From assembly GCA_024637095.1 (NCBI GenBank), contig JAGXFV010000049.1, positions 109,631-173,630 of the forward strand: a stretch of DNA of 64,000 nt. The letters are read 5' to 3'. The translations under genes were made by a program, and so were the position numbers. The notes beneath the pieces were generated by a model. That model saw nothing but the letters and a program-made list of their open reading frames with translations, was not told the DNA's origin and ran no database searches. The DNA is from Actinomycetes bacterium (lineage in GTDB: Bacteria > Actinomycetota > Thermoleophilia > RBG-16-64-13). Positions within the stretch are counted from its first letter, which is position 1, and each line of letters opens with the position of its first letter. Of the stretch, positions 15,702-24,479 are shown one piece after another.

Positions 15702-17687
15702 ATGAGGGCAAAAAGCGCCTCGTCCCCCCTCGCCCTCCGTGGCTTCCCGCTCGCGCTCTTGGTGGCGGTTACCGTCTTATTGCTGGCGGCGGCTTCGGCC
15801 TCCGCGCAGGACATCCCCAGTCTCACGATGAGTCACGATCCAATCCTCGCCTCGGATACGACACCCGGCGTCCTGACCGTCGAAGCGCAGACCGACGCCC
15901 TCTGGAACGCGGCCCGCCTCACCGTTACCATCCGCGGCCCTGGTGATCCTTCTCCTGCCGCGGATCCGTTGACCTGGCCGGTCGCCGCCGAGGTCCGCCG
16001 GGAACTGGAGACGGTCGGCCCCCGGGTCAACCTCGAGGTGCCCCTATCGGCGGAATCCCTCGCCGGGCCGGGCGCCTACCGGGCATTCGCCGTCCTCACC
16101 GGGGAAGGCGACAGGCGGGTGGAAGGCGAGGCCTGGGTCGGCCTGATTCCCGGCGGAGTCACCGTCGATTTGGCCACGGTCTGGCCGGTCGCCTTCGGCA
16201 TTCACCGGGACCCCGATGGTGTCTTCGTCGACGAGGTGCTCATCGAAGCAGTCAGGCCCGAGGCGGAGGCGGCGGGCAGTCTCTATGCCCTCTTCCGAGC
16301 GATCGACGACTTCCCCTCTTGGCACCAGACCCTGGCGATTGAGCCGGTGCTGCTGACCCAACTCGGGGAGATGGCGGATGGTTTCTCGCAACGCGCTTCC
16401 GCGGGGGGGGAGGTCACGGTCGAGGAAGGCGAAGGGGCTGCTGCAGCGGCAGATCAGACGCTCTCGCTGATGAGGACCGTGGCGGCCCTGGACAATGTTC
16501 AGATTCTTCCCGCTCCCTACGCCATGCCTCCTCTGCCGTTGCTGGGACGCCTGGGCTGGATCGACGGCCGGGAGCAGATGCAGCTGGGCAAGCAGCAGGT
16601 CCAAGAGGTGCTCGCACTCCCGCAAACCCTCGACGCCGCCTATCCGCCCGGGCTGGAGTTGACGGACGAGAGCCTAGGCTTCTTGAGTAACGCCTCCATC
16701 GACTTCGCGGTGGCTTCGGCGGAGGTCGCCGGCGGGCTGGCCGAGCCCAGTTCCGTGTTGGGGGCACCGGTTCGGGTCCGGGATCAGCAGGGGAATCGGT
16801 TGACCCTGGTCTTCGCTCATCCGCGGCTGCGTTCCGCCCTAGTCGCGCCCTGGGACGCAGAACGCTTCCTTGCGGCGCTCGCATCGGTGGTGACGGAAAC
16901 TGGAGGGGGCCCGGTTGTCGCCGTTCCCTCGTCGGACTACGCTCTGCCCTCGGCGGAGTTCCTGGAGGTGGTCGGAGAGGCACTGGGCGCGAGCGGTCAG
17001 ATCCGCAGCGTCACGCTGGATGAGTTGCTCGAATCCCGTCCGCCCTCCAGTCGCCCGGTCTTCCTCAACCGCTTCGCCGGCTCTATCGAGGGGTTCGTCG
17101 GCCAGACTTACGCGGAGCGTCTTCAGGCCACACACCTGTTGGTGGACGACCTGGCTCAGGCGACCAAATCCGAGCGCTCTCCGCTCGAATCGCTGAATCT
17201 GCTGCTCTTCGAAGCCGAGAGCCGCTACTGGTTCGCGGCTGGCGAGAATCCTCTGGTGGTCAATCTGGGGCTCACCTACCTGGACCGCGCGGCTGAACTG
17301 ACCCGCGAGGAGTTCGACAAGGTCGACGTCGAAGGGGACAAGTCGGTTATCGTGATGGGCTCAAGTGGAGAGGTGCCGATCGCCATCATCAACCAAACCG
17401 GATACCCGCTCGAGGCGAGGCTGGTCCTGCGTGGTGAGGGTATCGAGGTGTTGGGCGATACACCCGGGCTCGTCAGCCTCGGTCCCCAGGAGAACATCAT
17501 CACCGTGCCCTTGGAAGTGACCGGCTCCACGGGACGGCTACATGTCGAGGTCTTCCTGGGGCAGACCCGCGTGGACCAGGGCACCATCGAGGTTAGGGGC
17601 TTCTCCCTGCTCTCGATCCTGCCCTGGATCCTGATTGGGCTCGCCGTCCTGGCCGCGCTCGCCTTCGCGGTGCTCCGCCTGCGCTGA
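15702..17687 (+). CDS. Exported, C-terminally anchored protein of unknown function (DUF6049-like layout)
   Basis: About 661 residues. It has a signal peptide (LALLVAVTVLLLAAASASAQ), a long extracellular part and a C-terminal membrane anchor (LLSILPWILIGLAVLAALAFAVLRLR). The layout and the central WPVAFGIHRDPDG / AIDDFPSWHQTLAIEPVLL region recall actinobacterial DUF6049 proteins, which sit near MurJ genes; no such neighbour is seen here. I chose the ATG at 15702 because a TAGACT box lies 7 bases upstream and the signal peptide starts there. Function unknown. Confidence 0.7.
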   Translation: MRAKSASSPLALRGFPLALLVAVTVLLLAAASASAQDIPSLTMSHDPILASDTTPGVLTVEAQTDALWNAARLTVTIRGPGDPSPAADPLTWPVAAEVRRELETVGPRVNLEVPLSAESLAGPGAYRAFAVLTGEGDRRVEGEAWVGLIPGGVTVDLATVWPVAFGIHRDPDGVFVDEVLIEAVRPEAEAAGSLYALFRAIDDFPSWHQTLAIEPVLLTQLGEMADGFSQRASAGGEVTVEEGEGAAAAADQTLSLMRTVAALDNVQILPAPYAMPPLPLLGRLGWIDGREQMQLGKQQVQEVLALPQTLDAAYPPGLELTDESLGFLSNASIDFAVASAEVAGGLAEPSSVLGAPVRVRDQQGNRLTLVFAHPRLRSALVAPWDAERFLAALASVVTETGGGPVVAVPSSDYALPSAEFLEVVGEALGASGQIRSVTLDELLESRPPSSRPVFLNRFAGSIEGFVGQTYAERLQATHLLVDDLAQATKSERSPLESLNLLLFEAESRYWFAAGENPLVVNLGLTYLDRAAELTREEFDKVDVEGDKSVIVMGSSGEVPIAIINQTGYPLEARLVLRGEGIEVLGDTPGLVSLGPQENIITVPLEVTGSTGRLHVEVFLGQTRVDQGTIEVRGFSLLSILPWILIGLAVLAALAFAVLRLR

Positions 17688-17810
17688 CGATCTTGCAGAT
17701 GCGCTAAAGTCCGCGCGCGTATTCCCGATGAAGTGTATGGGCACCGCGCCGCAGCCCGCCCTTCGGCGCGAGGCCCGTTACCTGTACTGTGAACATTCGT
17801 TAGGACGGGC

Positions 17811-18164
17811 ATGAGAACCATTCTGAACCTGACACTGACCTTCCTGGTACTCGCGCTGGTCGTGCTCGACGGCGTGGCCATGTTCGTCGCCTACCAGTCC
17901 TCGCGCGAAGTGGCCGAGGCGGCGGCCCAGCAGGCGGTCATCGAATACACGGCAAGTCGGGGGAACGTGGAGGCCGCGGAGGCGGCCGCCCACAACTACG
18001 CTGAATCCAAGCACACTCCCCTGCTCTCGATCGATTATCACCGCGGTCAGGTTAGTTGGTTCCGTGCGGTCACCGAGTCGTATCCCGACACCTACGTGTT
18101 CAAGCACGTCCCCCTGCTCAAAGACCATCTGGGACAGTCCTACGAAGCCGTGGTCCAGTTCTGA
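17811..18164 (+). CDS. Small membrane-anchored hypothetical protein
   Basis: Protein of 117 residues. An N-terminal transmembrane helix (LNLTLTFLVLALVVLDGVAMFVAY) is followed by an Ala/Glu-rich helical segment and a short C-terminal region (GQVSWFRAVTESYPDTYVFKHVPL). The single N-terminal helix followed by a small domain resembles minor pilin or TadE-like proteins, but no pilus genes are nearby, so I do not assign a function. AGGA lies 5 bases before the ATG. Confidence 0.6.
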   Translation: MRTILNLTLTFLVLALVVLDGVAMFVAYQSSREVAEAAAQQAVIEYTASRGNVEAAEAAAHNYAESKHTPLLSIDYHRGQVSWFRAVTESYPDTYVFKHVPLLKDHLGQSYEAVVQF

Positions 18165-18203
18165 CTCTTCCGCCTCTGTCCGTGTAAGCGGAGAATGATG
18201 CGG

Positions 18204-18209
18204 TAGAGT
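18204..18209 (+). promoter_or_regulatory. TANNNT -10 box placed for leaderless transcription
   Basis: TAGAGT ends 6 bases before the sirtuin ATG at 18216, with no Shine-Dalgarno sequence between them. A clear -35 is not seen. Confidence 0.4.
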
Positions 18210-18215
18210 GGCGGT

Positions 18216-18992
18216 ATGACCCTTTCTCTTGAGAGCCTCGAGCGGGTCGAGCGGGTTGGCCGACTGCTCGAGGAGTCCTCCTTCACCGTGGTGCTCACCG
18301 GCGCCGGGATGTCCACCGCTTCGGGCATACCCGACTTCCGCACTCCGGGGACGGGACTCTGGGAGAAGGCCGACCCGGCCAAGGTTGCCTCCCTGGATGC
18401 CTTCCGCGAGGACGCCCAGGGATTCTGGTGCTTCTATTCCCAGCGGTTGAGCCGGCTGGGAAACGTCGAGCCCAACCCCGCGCACGTGGCTCTGGCCTGC
18501 CTCGAACGAGGCGGCCGCATCCACGGAGTCATCACTCAGAACATCGACCGATTGCATTCTCAGGCCGGAAGCGGCAAAGTGGCCGAGGTGCACGGATCGA
18601 TCGATCGCGCGGAATGTCTCGCCTGCGGTGACGATTACCCCTATGCCAGGGTGGTGAACGATCTCTCCGTAGGAATCGAGGTGCCGCGCTGTGACTGCGG
18701 CGAAGCGCTCAAACCGGGGGTAACCCTCTTTGGAGAAGGCCTTCCCCAGGACGCACTCCGTTTGGCCATGGGCTGGGCGAGAAAAGCGGAACTGATGATC
18801 GTCGCGGGCTCCTCGTTGCGGGTTTGGCCGGTCGCCGGTCTGCCCGAGATGACGCTGAACTCCGGGGGGCGGTTGGCGGTGCTCAACGCGGAGGCCACCC
18901 CCTACGACGCGGAGGCCGTACTGGTTGAACGCTCCCCGTTGGAGGATTTCCTGCCGATGGTGGCCGACCGCCTGGGCTGCGCCCAGGCTTAG
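18216..18992 (+). CDS. Sir2-family NAD-dependent protein deacylase
   Basis: Sirtuin of 258 residues. NAD-binding motifs GAGMSTASGIPDFR and TQNIDRLHSQAG are present, with the catalytic His in VHGS and a zinc site (CLACG ... CDCG). The acceptor pocket is FGEGLP. It would remove acetyl or other acyl groups from lysines, using NAD. Its TAG stop is part of the TAGGAGG ribosome site of korA, only 8 bases away, so deacylase and 2-oxoacid oxidoreductase are probably made from one transcript. That suggests a link between acyl-CoA production and protein acylation control. Confidence 0.93.
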   Translation: MTLSLESLERVERVGRLLEESSFTVVLTGAGMSTASGIPDFRTPGTGLWEKADPAKVASLDAFREDAQGFWCFYSQRLSRLGNVEPNPAHVALACLERGGRIHGVITQNIDRLHSQAGSGKVAEVHGSIDRAECLACGDDYPYARVVNDLSVGIEVPRCDCGEALKPGVTLFGEGLPQDALRLAMGWARKAELMIVAGSSLRVWPVAGLPEMTLNSGGRLAVLNAEATPYDAEAVLVERSPLEDFLPMVADRLGCAQA

Positions 18993-19000
18993 GAGGCGAC

Positions 19001-20179
19001 TTGGAGCTCTGGTACACCCATCTACTGCGTGAGAAGCTGGACCAGGACAGCCTGCTGGTCCAGGGGAACCGCGCTTCGGCCTTGGGGGCGCTCGACGCGG
19101 GGGTCCGCTTCTTTGCGGGCTACCCAATCACACCCAGCTCGGAGATCATGGAAACCATGGCGCGAGAGCTGCCCAAGGTGGGCGGCGTCTTCCTGCAGAT
19201 GGAGGACGAGATCGCTTCCATCTGCGCCTGTATCGGGGGGTCGCTTACCGGCGAGATCTCCATGACTGCTACGAGTGGGCCCGGCTTTTCCCTGATGCAG
19301 GAGGCCATCGGCTACGCCATCATGGCCGAGGCGCCCTTGGTCATCGTCAACGTGATGCGGGTCGGCCCCTCCACCGGACGCCCCACCGCGCCCTCTCAGG
19401 GGGACGTGATGCAGGCGCGCTGGGGCACTCACGGAGACCACCCCTCCATCGTGCTCGCCGCTTCGAACGTGGCCGACATGTACCGCCTGACCATGGCGGC
19501 GGTGCGCTTCGCCCAGAGGTTCCGCACCCCGGTCACTCTACTGGCGGACGAGGTGGTGGGCCACATGCGCGAGAGCTTCTCTCCGGAGAAGGCCGGGCGC
19601 TACCGGCTTAGCAGCGGCGACTTCGACTTCACCGAGAACTACGCGCACCCGGATCTGGTGCGCGAAGTGCATCCCCCTCATCAGTTGGGCGCCTTCAGAC
19701 ATCCGCACGTCACCGGCCTGGTCCACGACGAAACCGGCTTCCCCAACAACGATCCGCAGAAGAGCGCGGAGTTCCTGCGCGAACTGCACGACAAGGTGGC
19801 GCACCATCGCGATGAGCTCTGCCTGTACGACGTGAAGAACGAGGGGCGGGGGCGGGTCTGCATAGTGGCCTACGGCTCCTGCGCGCGGAGCGCCCGCGCT
19901 GCCATGGATCTGGCGCAGCACGAGGGGCTTCCTGTCGAGGTACTGCATCTCTACACGCTGTTTCCCCTGCCGGTCGAGATCCTGCAACGGGTGGCCCGCC
20001 GGGTCGAGTTCATACTGATCCCCGAGCTCAACCTGGGGCAGTATGCCCGCGAGGTGCGCAAGATGGCCGAACAGTGGACCACAGTGGTCAGCATGGGCAA
20101 GATCGACGGGACCCTGATCACTCCGCGGGAACTGGTGGACCGGGTGAGCGATCTGGTCGGCAAGTACGAGAACGTCTGA
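19001..20179 (+). CDS. korA: 2-oxoacid:ferredoxin oxidoreductase, alpha subunit
   Basis: Alpha subunit of a KorAB-type (2-oxoglutarate-like) oxidoreductase that converts a 2-oxoacid plus CoA to acyl-CoA, CO2 and reduced ferredoxin. Family motifs are GYPITPSSEIME, QMEDEIASICACIGGSLTG, TSGPGFSLMQEAIGYA and VMRVGPSTGRPT. It has 392 residues, usual for the separate alpha chain lacking the gamma domain. The start is TTG behind TAGGAGG. It is followed by the beta (korB) and gamma (korC) genes. No ferredoxin-like delta gene is adjacent. Confidence 0.92.
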   Translation: MELWYTHLLREKLDQDSLLVQGNRASALGALDAGVRFFAGYPITPSSEIMETMARELPKVGGVFLQMEDEIASICACIGGSLTGEISMTATSGPGFSLMQEAIGYAIMAEAPLVIVNVMRVGPSTGRPTAPSQGDVMQARWGTHGDHPSIVLAASNVADMYRLTMAAVRFAQRFRTPVTLLADEVVGHMRESFSPEKAGRYRLSSGDFDFTENYAHPDLVREVHPPHQLGAFRHPHVTGLVHDETGFPNNDPQKSAEFLRELHDKVAHHRDELCLYDVKNEGRGRVCIVAYGSCARSARAAMDLAQHEGLPVEVLHLYTLFPLPVEILQRVARRVEFILIPELNLGQYAREVRKMAEQWTTVVSMGKIDGTLITPRELVDRVSDLVGKYENV

Positions 20180-20191
20180 GGTGGTGACTCG

Positions 20192-21025
20192 ATGACTTCG
20201 GCGCTCGACCGTTTTCTCCACACCGACCGCTTACCCCACATCTGGTGCGCCGGTTGCGGTGCAGGCATGGTCACCGGTGCTTTCCTGCGGGCGGCGGCCA
20301 AGCTCGACCTGCAGAAGGACACCACGGCTATCGTCGGCGGCATCGGCTGTTCGAGCCGCGCCGCCGGCTATCTGGACTTCGGCACGGTGCACGCCATTCA
20401 TGGGCGCGCGCTTGCCTTCGCCACGGGCATCAAGATGGCGCGGCCCGACTTCACGGTGATCGTGTTCACGGGGGACGGCGATGGGGCGGCCATCGGCGGT
20501 AATCATCTGATCCATGCCTGCCGGCGCAACATCGACATCACCTGCATCCTCTTCAATAACTCCATTTATGGGATGACCGGGGGTCAGGCCTCGCCCATGT
20601 CCCAGGAAGACGACGTCAGTGTCACCGCGCCCTATGGGCAGGCAGAGAGGTCCTTCGATCTCTGCCGGCTAACCGAGGCTGCTGGTGCCACCTACGTCGC
20701 CCGGGGCACCGCCTACGCCGGTCGCGAGTTGGAGCGGTTGATCCGCGACGGGGTCCGGCACAAGGGCTTCAGCTTCATCGAAGCGGTGTCGCAGTGCCCC
20801 ACGGAGTACGGCAAACGCAATCCCCCTAAGGGCGCGATCGCCATGTTGGAGGACCAGCGTGACCGTTCTGTGGGCGCCAAAGAGGCCGCGCACATGACGT
20901 CCGCAGAGCTAGAGGGCAAGTTGATCACCGGGCTGATCTACAAAGATGAGAGCGCTCCCGAATTCCAGGAGTCGTACCAGCGGCTGCTGGAGCGCGTTCA
21001 GCAGGATTCCGATGGCGGAAGCTAG
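20192..21025 (+). CDS. korB: 2-oxoacid:ferredoxin oxidoreductase, beta subunit (TPP-binding)
   Basis: Thiamine-diphosphate subunit of 277 residues. Cys residues for the Fe-S cluster are in WCAGCG and in GGIGCSS. The TPP motif is FTGDGDGAAIGGNHLIHACRRN, and FNNSIYGMTGGQ follows. It starts 12 bases after korA and overlaps korC by 14 bases. Together with korA it forms the catalytic core; the exact 2-oxoacid (2-oxoglutarate is the usual one for this layout) is inferred. Confidence 0.93.
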   Translation: MTSALDRFLHTDRLPHIWCAGCGAGMVTGAFLRAAAKLDLQKDTTAIVGGIGCSSRAAGYLDFGTVHAIHGRALAFATGIKMARPDFTVIVFTGDGDGAAIGGNHLIHACRRNIDITCILFNNSIYGMTGGQASPMSQEDDVSVTAPYGQAERSFDLCRLTEAAGATYVARGTAYAGRELERLIRDGVRHKGFSFIEAVSQCPTEYGKRNPPKGAIAMLEDQRDRSVGAKEAAHMTSAELEGKLITGLIYKDESAPEFQESYQRLLERVQQDSDGGS

Positions 21026-21596
21026 CGTCACCGCGAGCACGCTTGGTTCGCGCCGGTTCACAGAAACCCGGCTCGGCGGCAGCGGCGGACAGGGAGTCAT
21101 TTTGATGGGGGTGATCCTCGCGGTCGCCGCGGCGCGGGACCACCGGTACGTCGTGCAGACGCAGTCCTACGGTCCGGAGGCGCGCGGAGGCTACAGCCGC
21201 GCCGACGTCATCATTGCCAATGAGCAGATCGACTACCCTCAATTGCAGGGCGCGGATTTGCTGGTCACCCTGTCCGACCAGGCCGCCAAGCACTACCTCG
21301 GCGGGCTCCGCCGGACCGGCGTGTTTCTCTACGACAGCGATGAGGTCTCACCTCCGGCGGTCCTGGCCGAGACCTATGCGGTTCCCCTAACCCGGCTGGC
21401 GGTGGAGATCACCGGCCGTAGCCAGAGTGCCAACATCGTCACGCTGGGGGCGATCGTCGCGCTCACCGAACTGGTGACCCGTCCCTCGCTTGAAAGGGCG
21501 GTCGCCGAGATGGTCCCGAAAGCGTCCCTCGACCTCAACCTGCGCGCCATGGAAGCGGGACTCGAACTGAAGCCGGAGGAGTGGCGGGTAGCTTGA
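21012..21596 (+). CDS. korC: 2-oxoacid:ferredoxin oxidoreductase, gamma subunit
   Basis: Gamma subunit of about 194 residues with the CoA-binding-domain signature RLGGSGGQGVILMGVILA and QSYGPEARGGYSRADV. I start it at the ATG at 21012, inside the end of korB, because the family motif begins about 20 residues later; the track start is deeper in korB. It completes korABC. A terminator-like hairpin follows 13 bases downstream. Confidence 0.9.
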   Translation: MAEASVTASTLGSRRFTETRLGGSGGQGVILMGVILAVAAARDHRYVVQTQSYGPEARGGYSRADVIIANEQIDYPQLQGADLLVTLSDQAAKHYLGGLRRTGVFLYDSDEVSPPAVLAETYAVPLTRLAVEITGRSQSANIVTLGAIVALTELVTRPSLERAVAEMVPKASLDLNLRAMEAGLELKPEEWRVA

Positions 21597-21609
21597 CTCC
21601 CGCCCTCGG

Positions 21610-21631
21610 TTCTGGCGAGTTTCTGCCAGAA
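21610..21631 (+). terminator. Hairpin after korC
   Basis: A perfect 7-bp stem (TTCTGGC/GCCAGAA) with an 8-base loop lies 13 bases after korC. There is no T-run, so termination is only possible, not certain. Confidence 0.35.
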
Positions 21632-21699
21632 CGCCCAGGATTCCCTCACCGGGCTCGCGGGGAGGTGAAGGTCACGCAATCAGTCAACGGGAGGGCTCC

Positions 21700-22668
21700 G
21701 TGAAGATCGGCATGATCGGTTTGGGCAAGATGGGCGCCAACATGAGCCGGCGTCTGCTGCAGGGCGGTCACGCGGTGGTGGCCTACAACAGGTCGCCGGG
21801 ACCCACGCAGCAGTTGGCGGAGGAGGGTGCCGAGGCCGCGTTCGAGCTGCAGGAACTGGTGGAGAAGCTGGAAGTTCCTCGGGTGGCCTGGGTTATGGTG
21901 CCGGCCGGCGCTGCCACCGAAGGGGTGATCCAGGACCTGGCCGAACTGCTGGAACCTGGGGACGTCGTGATAGACGGCGGGAATTCGTTCTATCAGGACT
22001 CGGTCAGGCGTGGGGCCTGGCTAAAGGGGCGCGATCTGCGTTTTCTTGATGTAGGTACCTCCGGGGGAGTCTGGGGTCTCAAAGAGGGCTACAGCATGAT
22101 GGTGGGCGGCGCCCCGGAGACCGTCGAAATCGTGCGCCCGGCCTTCGAGACTCTGGCACCGGGACCGAACAAAGGCTGGGGACATCTGGGTGAGTCCGGT
22201 GCCGGGCACTTCGCCAAAATGGTGCACAACGGCATCGAGTACGGCCTGATGCAGGCCTACGCGGAGGGGTTTGAGATACTCCGCGGCAAACAGGAATTCG
22301 CCTATGACCTGCACCAGGTGGCTCAGGTCTGGAGAACGGGCAGCGTGGTGCGCTCGTGGCTGCTCGATCTGACCGCGACAGCCCTTGAGGAGGATGCCGA
22401 GCTCGAGGGAATCGAAGGCTGGGTGGCGGATTCGGGGGAAGGCCGCTGGACGGTGAAAGAGGCGATCGATCTGGATGTTCCCGCGCCGGTGATCACGCTT
22501 GCCCTGCAGATGCGGTTCGTCAGTCGGCAGGACGAGAGTTACGCCGCCAAACTGCTGGCCGCCATGCGCAATCAATTCGGAGGCCACGCTATGAAGTACG
22601 TCGAGCCGCCGGAGGAAGCGCCGGCAGCCGGCCCGGGCGAAGTCGGCCGAGGGGAGTCCGGTTCCTAG
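21700..22668 (+). CDS. gnd: 6-phosphogluconate dehydrogenase, decarboxylating (short form)
   Basis: Oxidises 6-phosphogluconate to ribulose 5-phosphate with CO2 release. The 322-residue length matches the short bacterial form, which often prefers NAD. Features: Rossmann motif GLGKMGANMSRR, IDGGNSFYQDS, DVGTSGGVWGLKEGYSMMVGG and the catalytic helix GHFAKMVHNGIEYGLMQAYAEG. The start is GTG behind GGGAGG. A Pro/Ala/Gly-rich tail of about 20 residues is extra. It appears to be a separate unit from korABC. Confidence 0.93.
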   Translation: MKIGMIGLGKMGANMSRRLLQGGHAVVAYNRSPGPTQQLAEEGAEAAFELQELVEKLEVPRVAWVMVPAGAATEGVIQDLAELLEPGDVVIDGGNSFYQDSVRRGAWLKGRDLRFLDVGTSGGVWGLKEGYSMMVGGAPETVEIVRPAFETLAPGPNKGWGHLGESGAGHFAKMVHNGIEYGLMQAYAEGFEILRGKQEFAYDLHQVAQVWRTGSVVRSWLLDLTATALEEDAELEGIEGWVADSGEGRWTVKEAIDLDVPAPVITLALQMRFVSRQDESYAAKLLAAMRNQFGGHAMKYVEPPEEAPAAGPGEVGRGESGS

Positions 22669-22705
22669 TTGGCGTACACCGTCGGAACGGGCGGGAGCTA
22701 CTGAG

Positions 22706-23209
22706 ATGGCCTTGATTATCCCCCACCCCGAACACGAGTCCTATCTTTTCGGGGTGATCAGCGATACGCACGCACGGCTCTTGCCGGACGTGCTCGAGGC
22801 TCTCGAGGGAGTCGACGGCATACTGCACGCTGGGGACGTCGGATCCGCGCAGGTTCTGACTGGTCTCGAGGCGATCGCGCCCGTGTGGGCGGTCCGCGGC
22901 AACGTGGACCACGCGCCCTGGGCCCTGCAACTCCCCCAAGAGCGGGTCGTCGAGGTGGTGGGGCGGCGCGTTCTGCTCGGACATATCCGCGGAGACCTGA
23001 CTCGTTCAGGCGAGCCGGCGGCTCGTGGCATGGATGCGGTGATCTTCGGGCACAGCCATCGCCCCCTGGTGGAGTGGCACGAGGGCGTGCTCTATCTCAA
23101 CCCAGGGTCCGCCGGCCCCCGCCGTTTCGGCCTGCCGCGCGCGGTTGCCCTTCTGGAAATCGGGGTGCCCGGACTCGACCCGCGTATCGTGATGCTCGAG
23201 GAGGGGTAG
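22706..23209 (+). CDS. YfcE-type metallophosphoesterase
   Basis: Phosphodiesterase of 167 residues with the calcineurin-like metal motifs in order: ISDTH, HAGDVGS, VRGNVDH, LGHIRGD and IFGHSHRP. Members cleave phosphodiesters such as cyclic nucleotide analogues in vitro; the natural substrate is not known. It starts 37 bases after gnd with GGGAG upstream and ends before a SPOR-like gene. Confidence 0.88.
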   Translation: MALIIPHPEHESYLFGVISDTHARLLPDVLEALEGVDGILHAGDVGSAQVLTGLEAIAPVWAVRGNVDHAPWALQLPQERVVEVVGRRVLLGHIRGDLTRSGEPAARGMDAVIFGHSHRPLVEWHEGVLYLNPGSAGPRRFGLPRAVALLEIGVPGLDPRIVMLEEG

Positions 23210-23274
23210 CCGGGTTTCACCGCGAACGTGGTGAGGGAAGTGCAAATCGGGCTGGTTGGATAAGCTAGGACGTG

Positions 23275-23748
23275 ATGGAACTCGAGCAATTCCCTCAGCT
23301 ACGAAAAGATTCCGATTGCGCCTGCCCCCCGGCTCGCGGACATTACCTGGTGGGCGGAATCGTGGGGGCCCTGCTCGTTAGCGTGGTGGTTGGTGGTCTC
23401 TTCCTCGGGTGGTATATGGGGCGGACCGTCGAAAACCGTCCGGGTACCGTGCCCCTGCGCTTCGCTCCGGAACTGCCCGTGGCGCAAGGCGACTGGACGG
23501 TGGTACTCGCCAAGATTCCGATCCACCGGCCGGGCGCCGAAACCGAGGCACGGGCAATAGCTCAGCAGGCGCGCGGCAAGGGAATCCCCGCTCAAGTCTC
23601 GTTGGCCGTCCCTGAAGGGACTGAGTCTCCCGAAGGCTGGGTGGTCTGGGCGGGAACCTATCCGGATGAGGCCGCGGCGGACGAAGAGAGGCTCTCGGTG
23701 CAGAGGCTGGGGTTCGACGCCGCGGACTCCTCGGAGGTGCGGCGGTGA
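23275..23748 (+). CDS. Single-pass membrane protein with SPOR-like C-terminal domain
   Basis: About 157 residues. A short cytoplasmic N-terminus with CAC, then a transmembrane helix (LVGGIVGALLVSVVVGGLFLGWYMG), then a domain resembling SPOR: GDWTVVLAKIPIH ... ARAIAQQARGKGIPAQVSL ... GWVVWAGTYPDEAAADEERLS. SPOR domains bind denuded peptidoglycan. I prefer the ATG at 23275 over the GTG one codon earlier because of spacing to AGGA. Its TGA overlaps the GTG start of the DUF5752 gene. Confidence 0.65.
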   Translation: MELEQFPQLRKDSDCACPPARGHYLVGGIVGALLVSVVVGGLFLGWYMGRTVENRPGTVPLRFAPELPVAQGDWTVVLAKIPIHRPGAETEARAIAQQARGKGIPAQVSLAVPEGTESPEGWVVWAGTYPDEAAADEERLSVQRLGFDAADSSEVRR

Positions 23749-24479
23749 ATGAGGCCCCCCCTTCCTGCCGCTACGCTTTCTACCTGAAGGACTGCGCGCT
23801 CATCCCCATGGCGGTCGGTGCCAGGGCACAGAACCTTAAGGAGTTGAGGGACGCCCTGCTCTGGGTCCCCGCAGAGAGTATCTACCATCATTTTTGGGAG
23901 CGATTGCTACGCCCGCAGTTCGCCGAGCCCGAATACAACAACGACTTTGCCTCCTGGGCGATGCACTCGCTGCACGAGAAGGATCTGGCTGAGCGTCTCG
24001 CCATCATCAATCCGGTCGATTTCCCGGATCTGGAAAGCCTCCGGCGCGAGGTGGCCGAGGTGGTGGAAGAGCGGTTGGACGCTATGGAGTACATCCCCTG
24101 GGCCCGCGCCGACCAGCAGTTTCATTTTCTGCACTCGCAGATCGTGATTTTCGACACGGGCCTCGTGCTGCGCACGCCCAAGGATCTGCCTGAGGCCATT
24201 TCCCAGCTCTCCACGGGGAGTATCTTCTATCACTTCATCGACGCGCGCCGCCGCACCCCCGACGCCGTGGACGACTTCAGCGCCTGGATTGGCGAGTGCG
24301 GCGGCGGGATGGAAGAGCTGCGGTTGGACCTGGCCAGCATCGACCCCTACTTCTCCAGCCTGGAATATCTGCGCGATCTGCTTTGTGAGGTCACCTCCAG
24401 TTTCCTAAACGGCACCCGCTGCCGTATTCCGCCGCGGGAGCAACCTCTATACCGGGGGCGGCGTACGGTGAATGGCTGA
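23745..24479 (+). CDS. DUF5752 family protein
   Basis: Protein of 244 residues made of two similar halves: FYLKDCALIPMAVGARAQNLKEL...YHHFWERLL and FLHSQIVIFDTGLVLRTPKDLPEAIS...FYHFIDARRR. This repeat is typical of DUF5752, commonly encoded directly upstream of TreT. The start is GTG overlapping the previous stop, and the end overlaps treT by 8 bases. A role in trehalose or glycan metabolism is inferred from context only. Confidence 0.8.
   Translation: MNEAPPSCRYAFYLKDCALIPMAVGARAQNLKELRDALLWVPAESIYHHFWERLLRPQFAEPEYNNDFASWAMHSLHEKDLAERLAIINPVDFPDLESLRREVAEVVEERLDAMEYIPWARADQQFHFLHSQIVIFDTGLVLRTPKDLPEAISQLSTGSIFYHFIDARRRTPDAVDDFSAWIGECGGGMEELRLDLASIDPYFSSLEYLRDLLCEVTSSFLNGTRCRIPPREQPLYRGRRTVNG

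Noticed and set aside
17778-19127. 449-codon minus-strand ORF over the sirtuin gene
   Set aside because: The sirtuin motifs on the plus strand are complete; the minus frame is low complexity and crosses several real gene boundaries.
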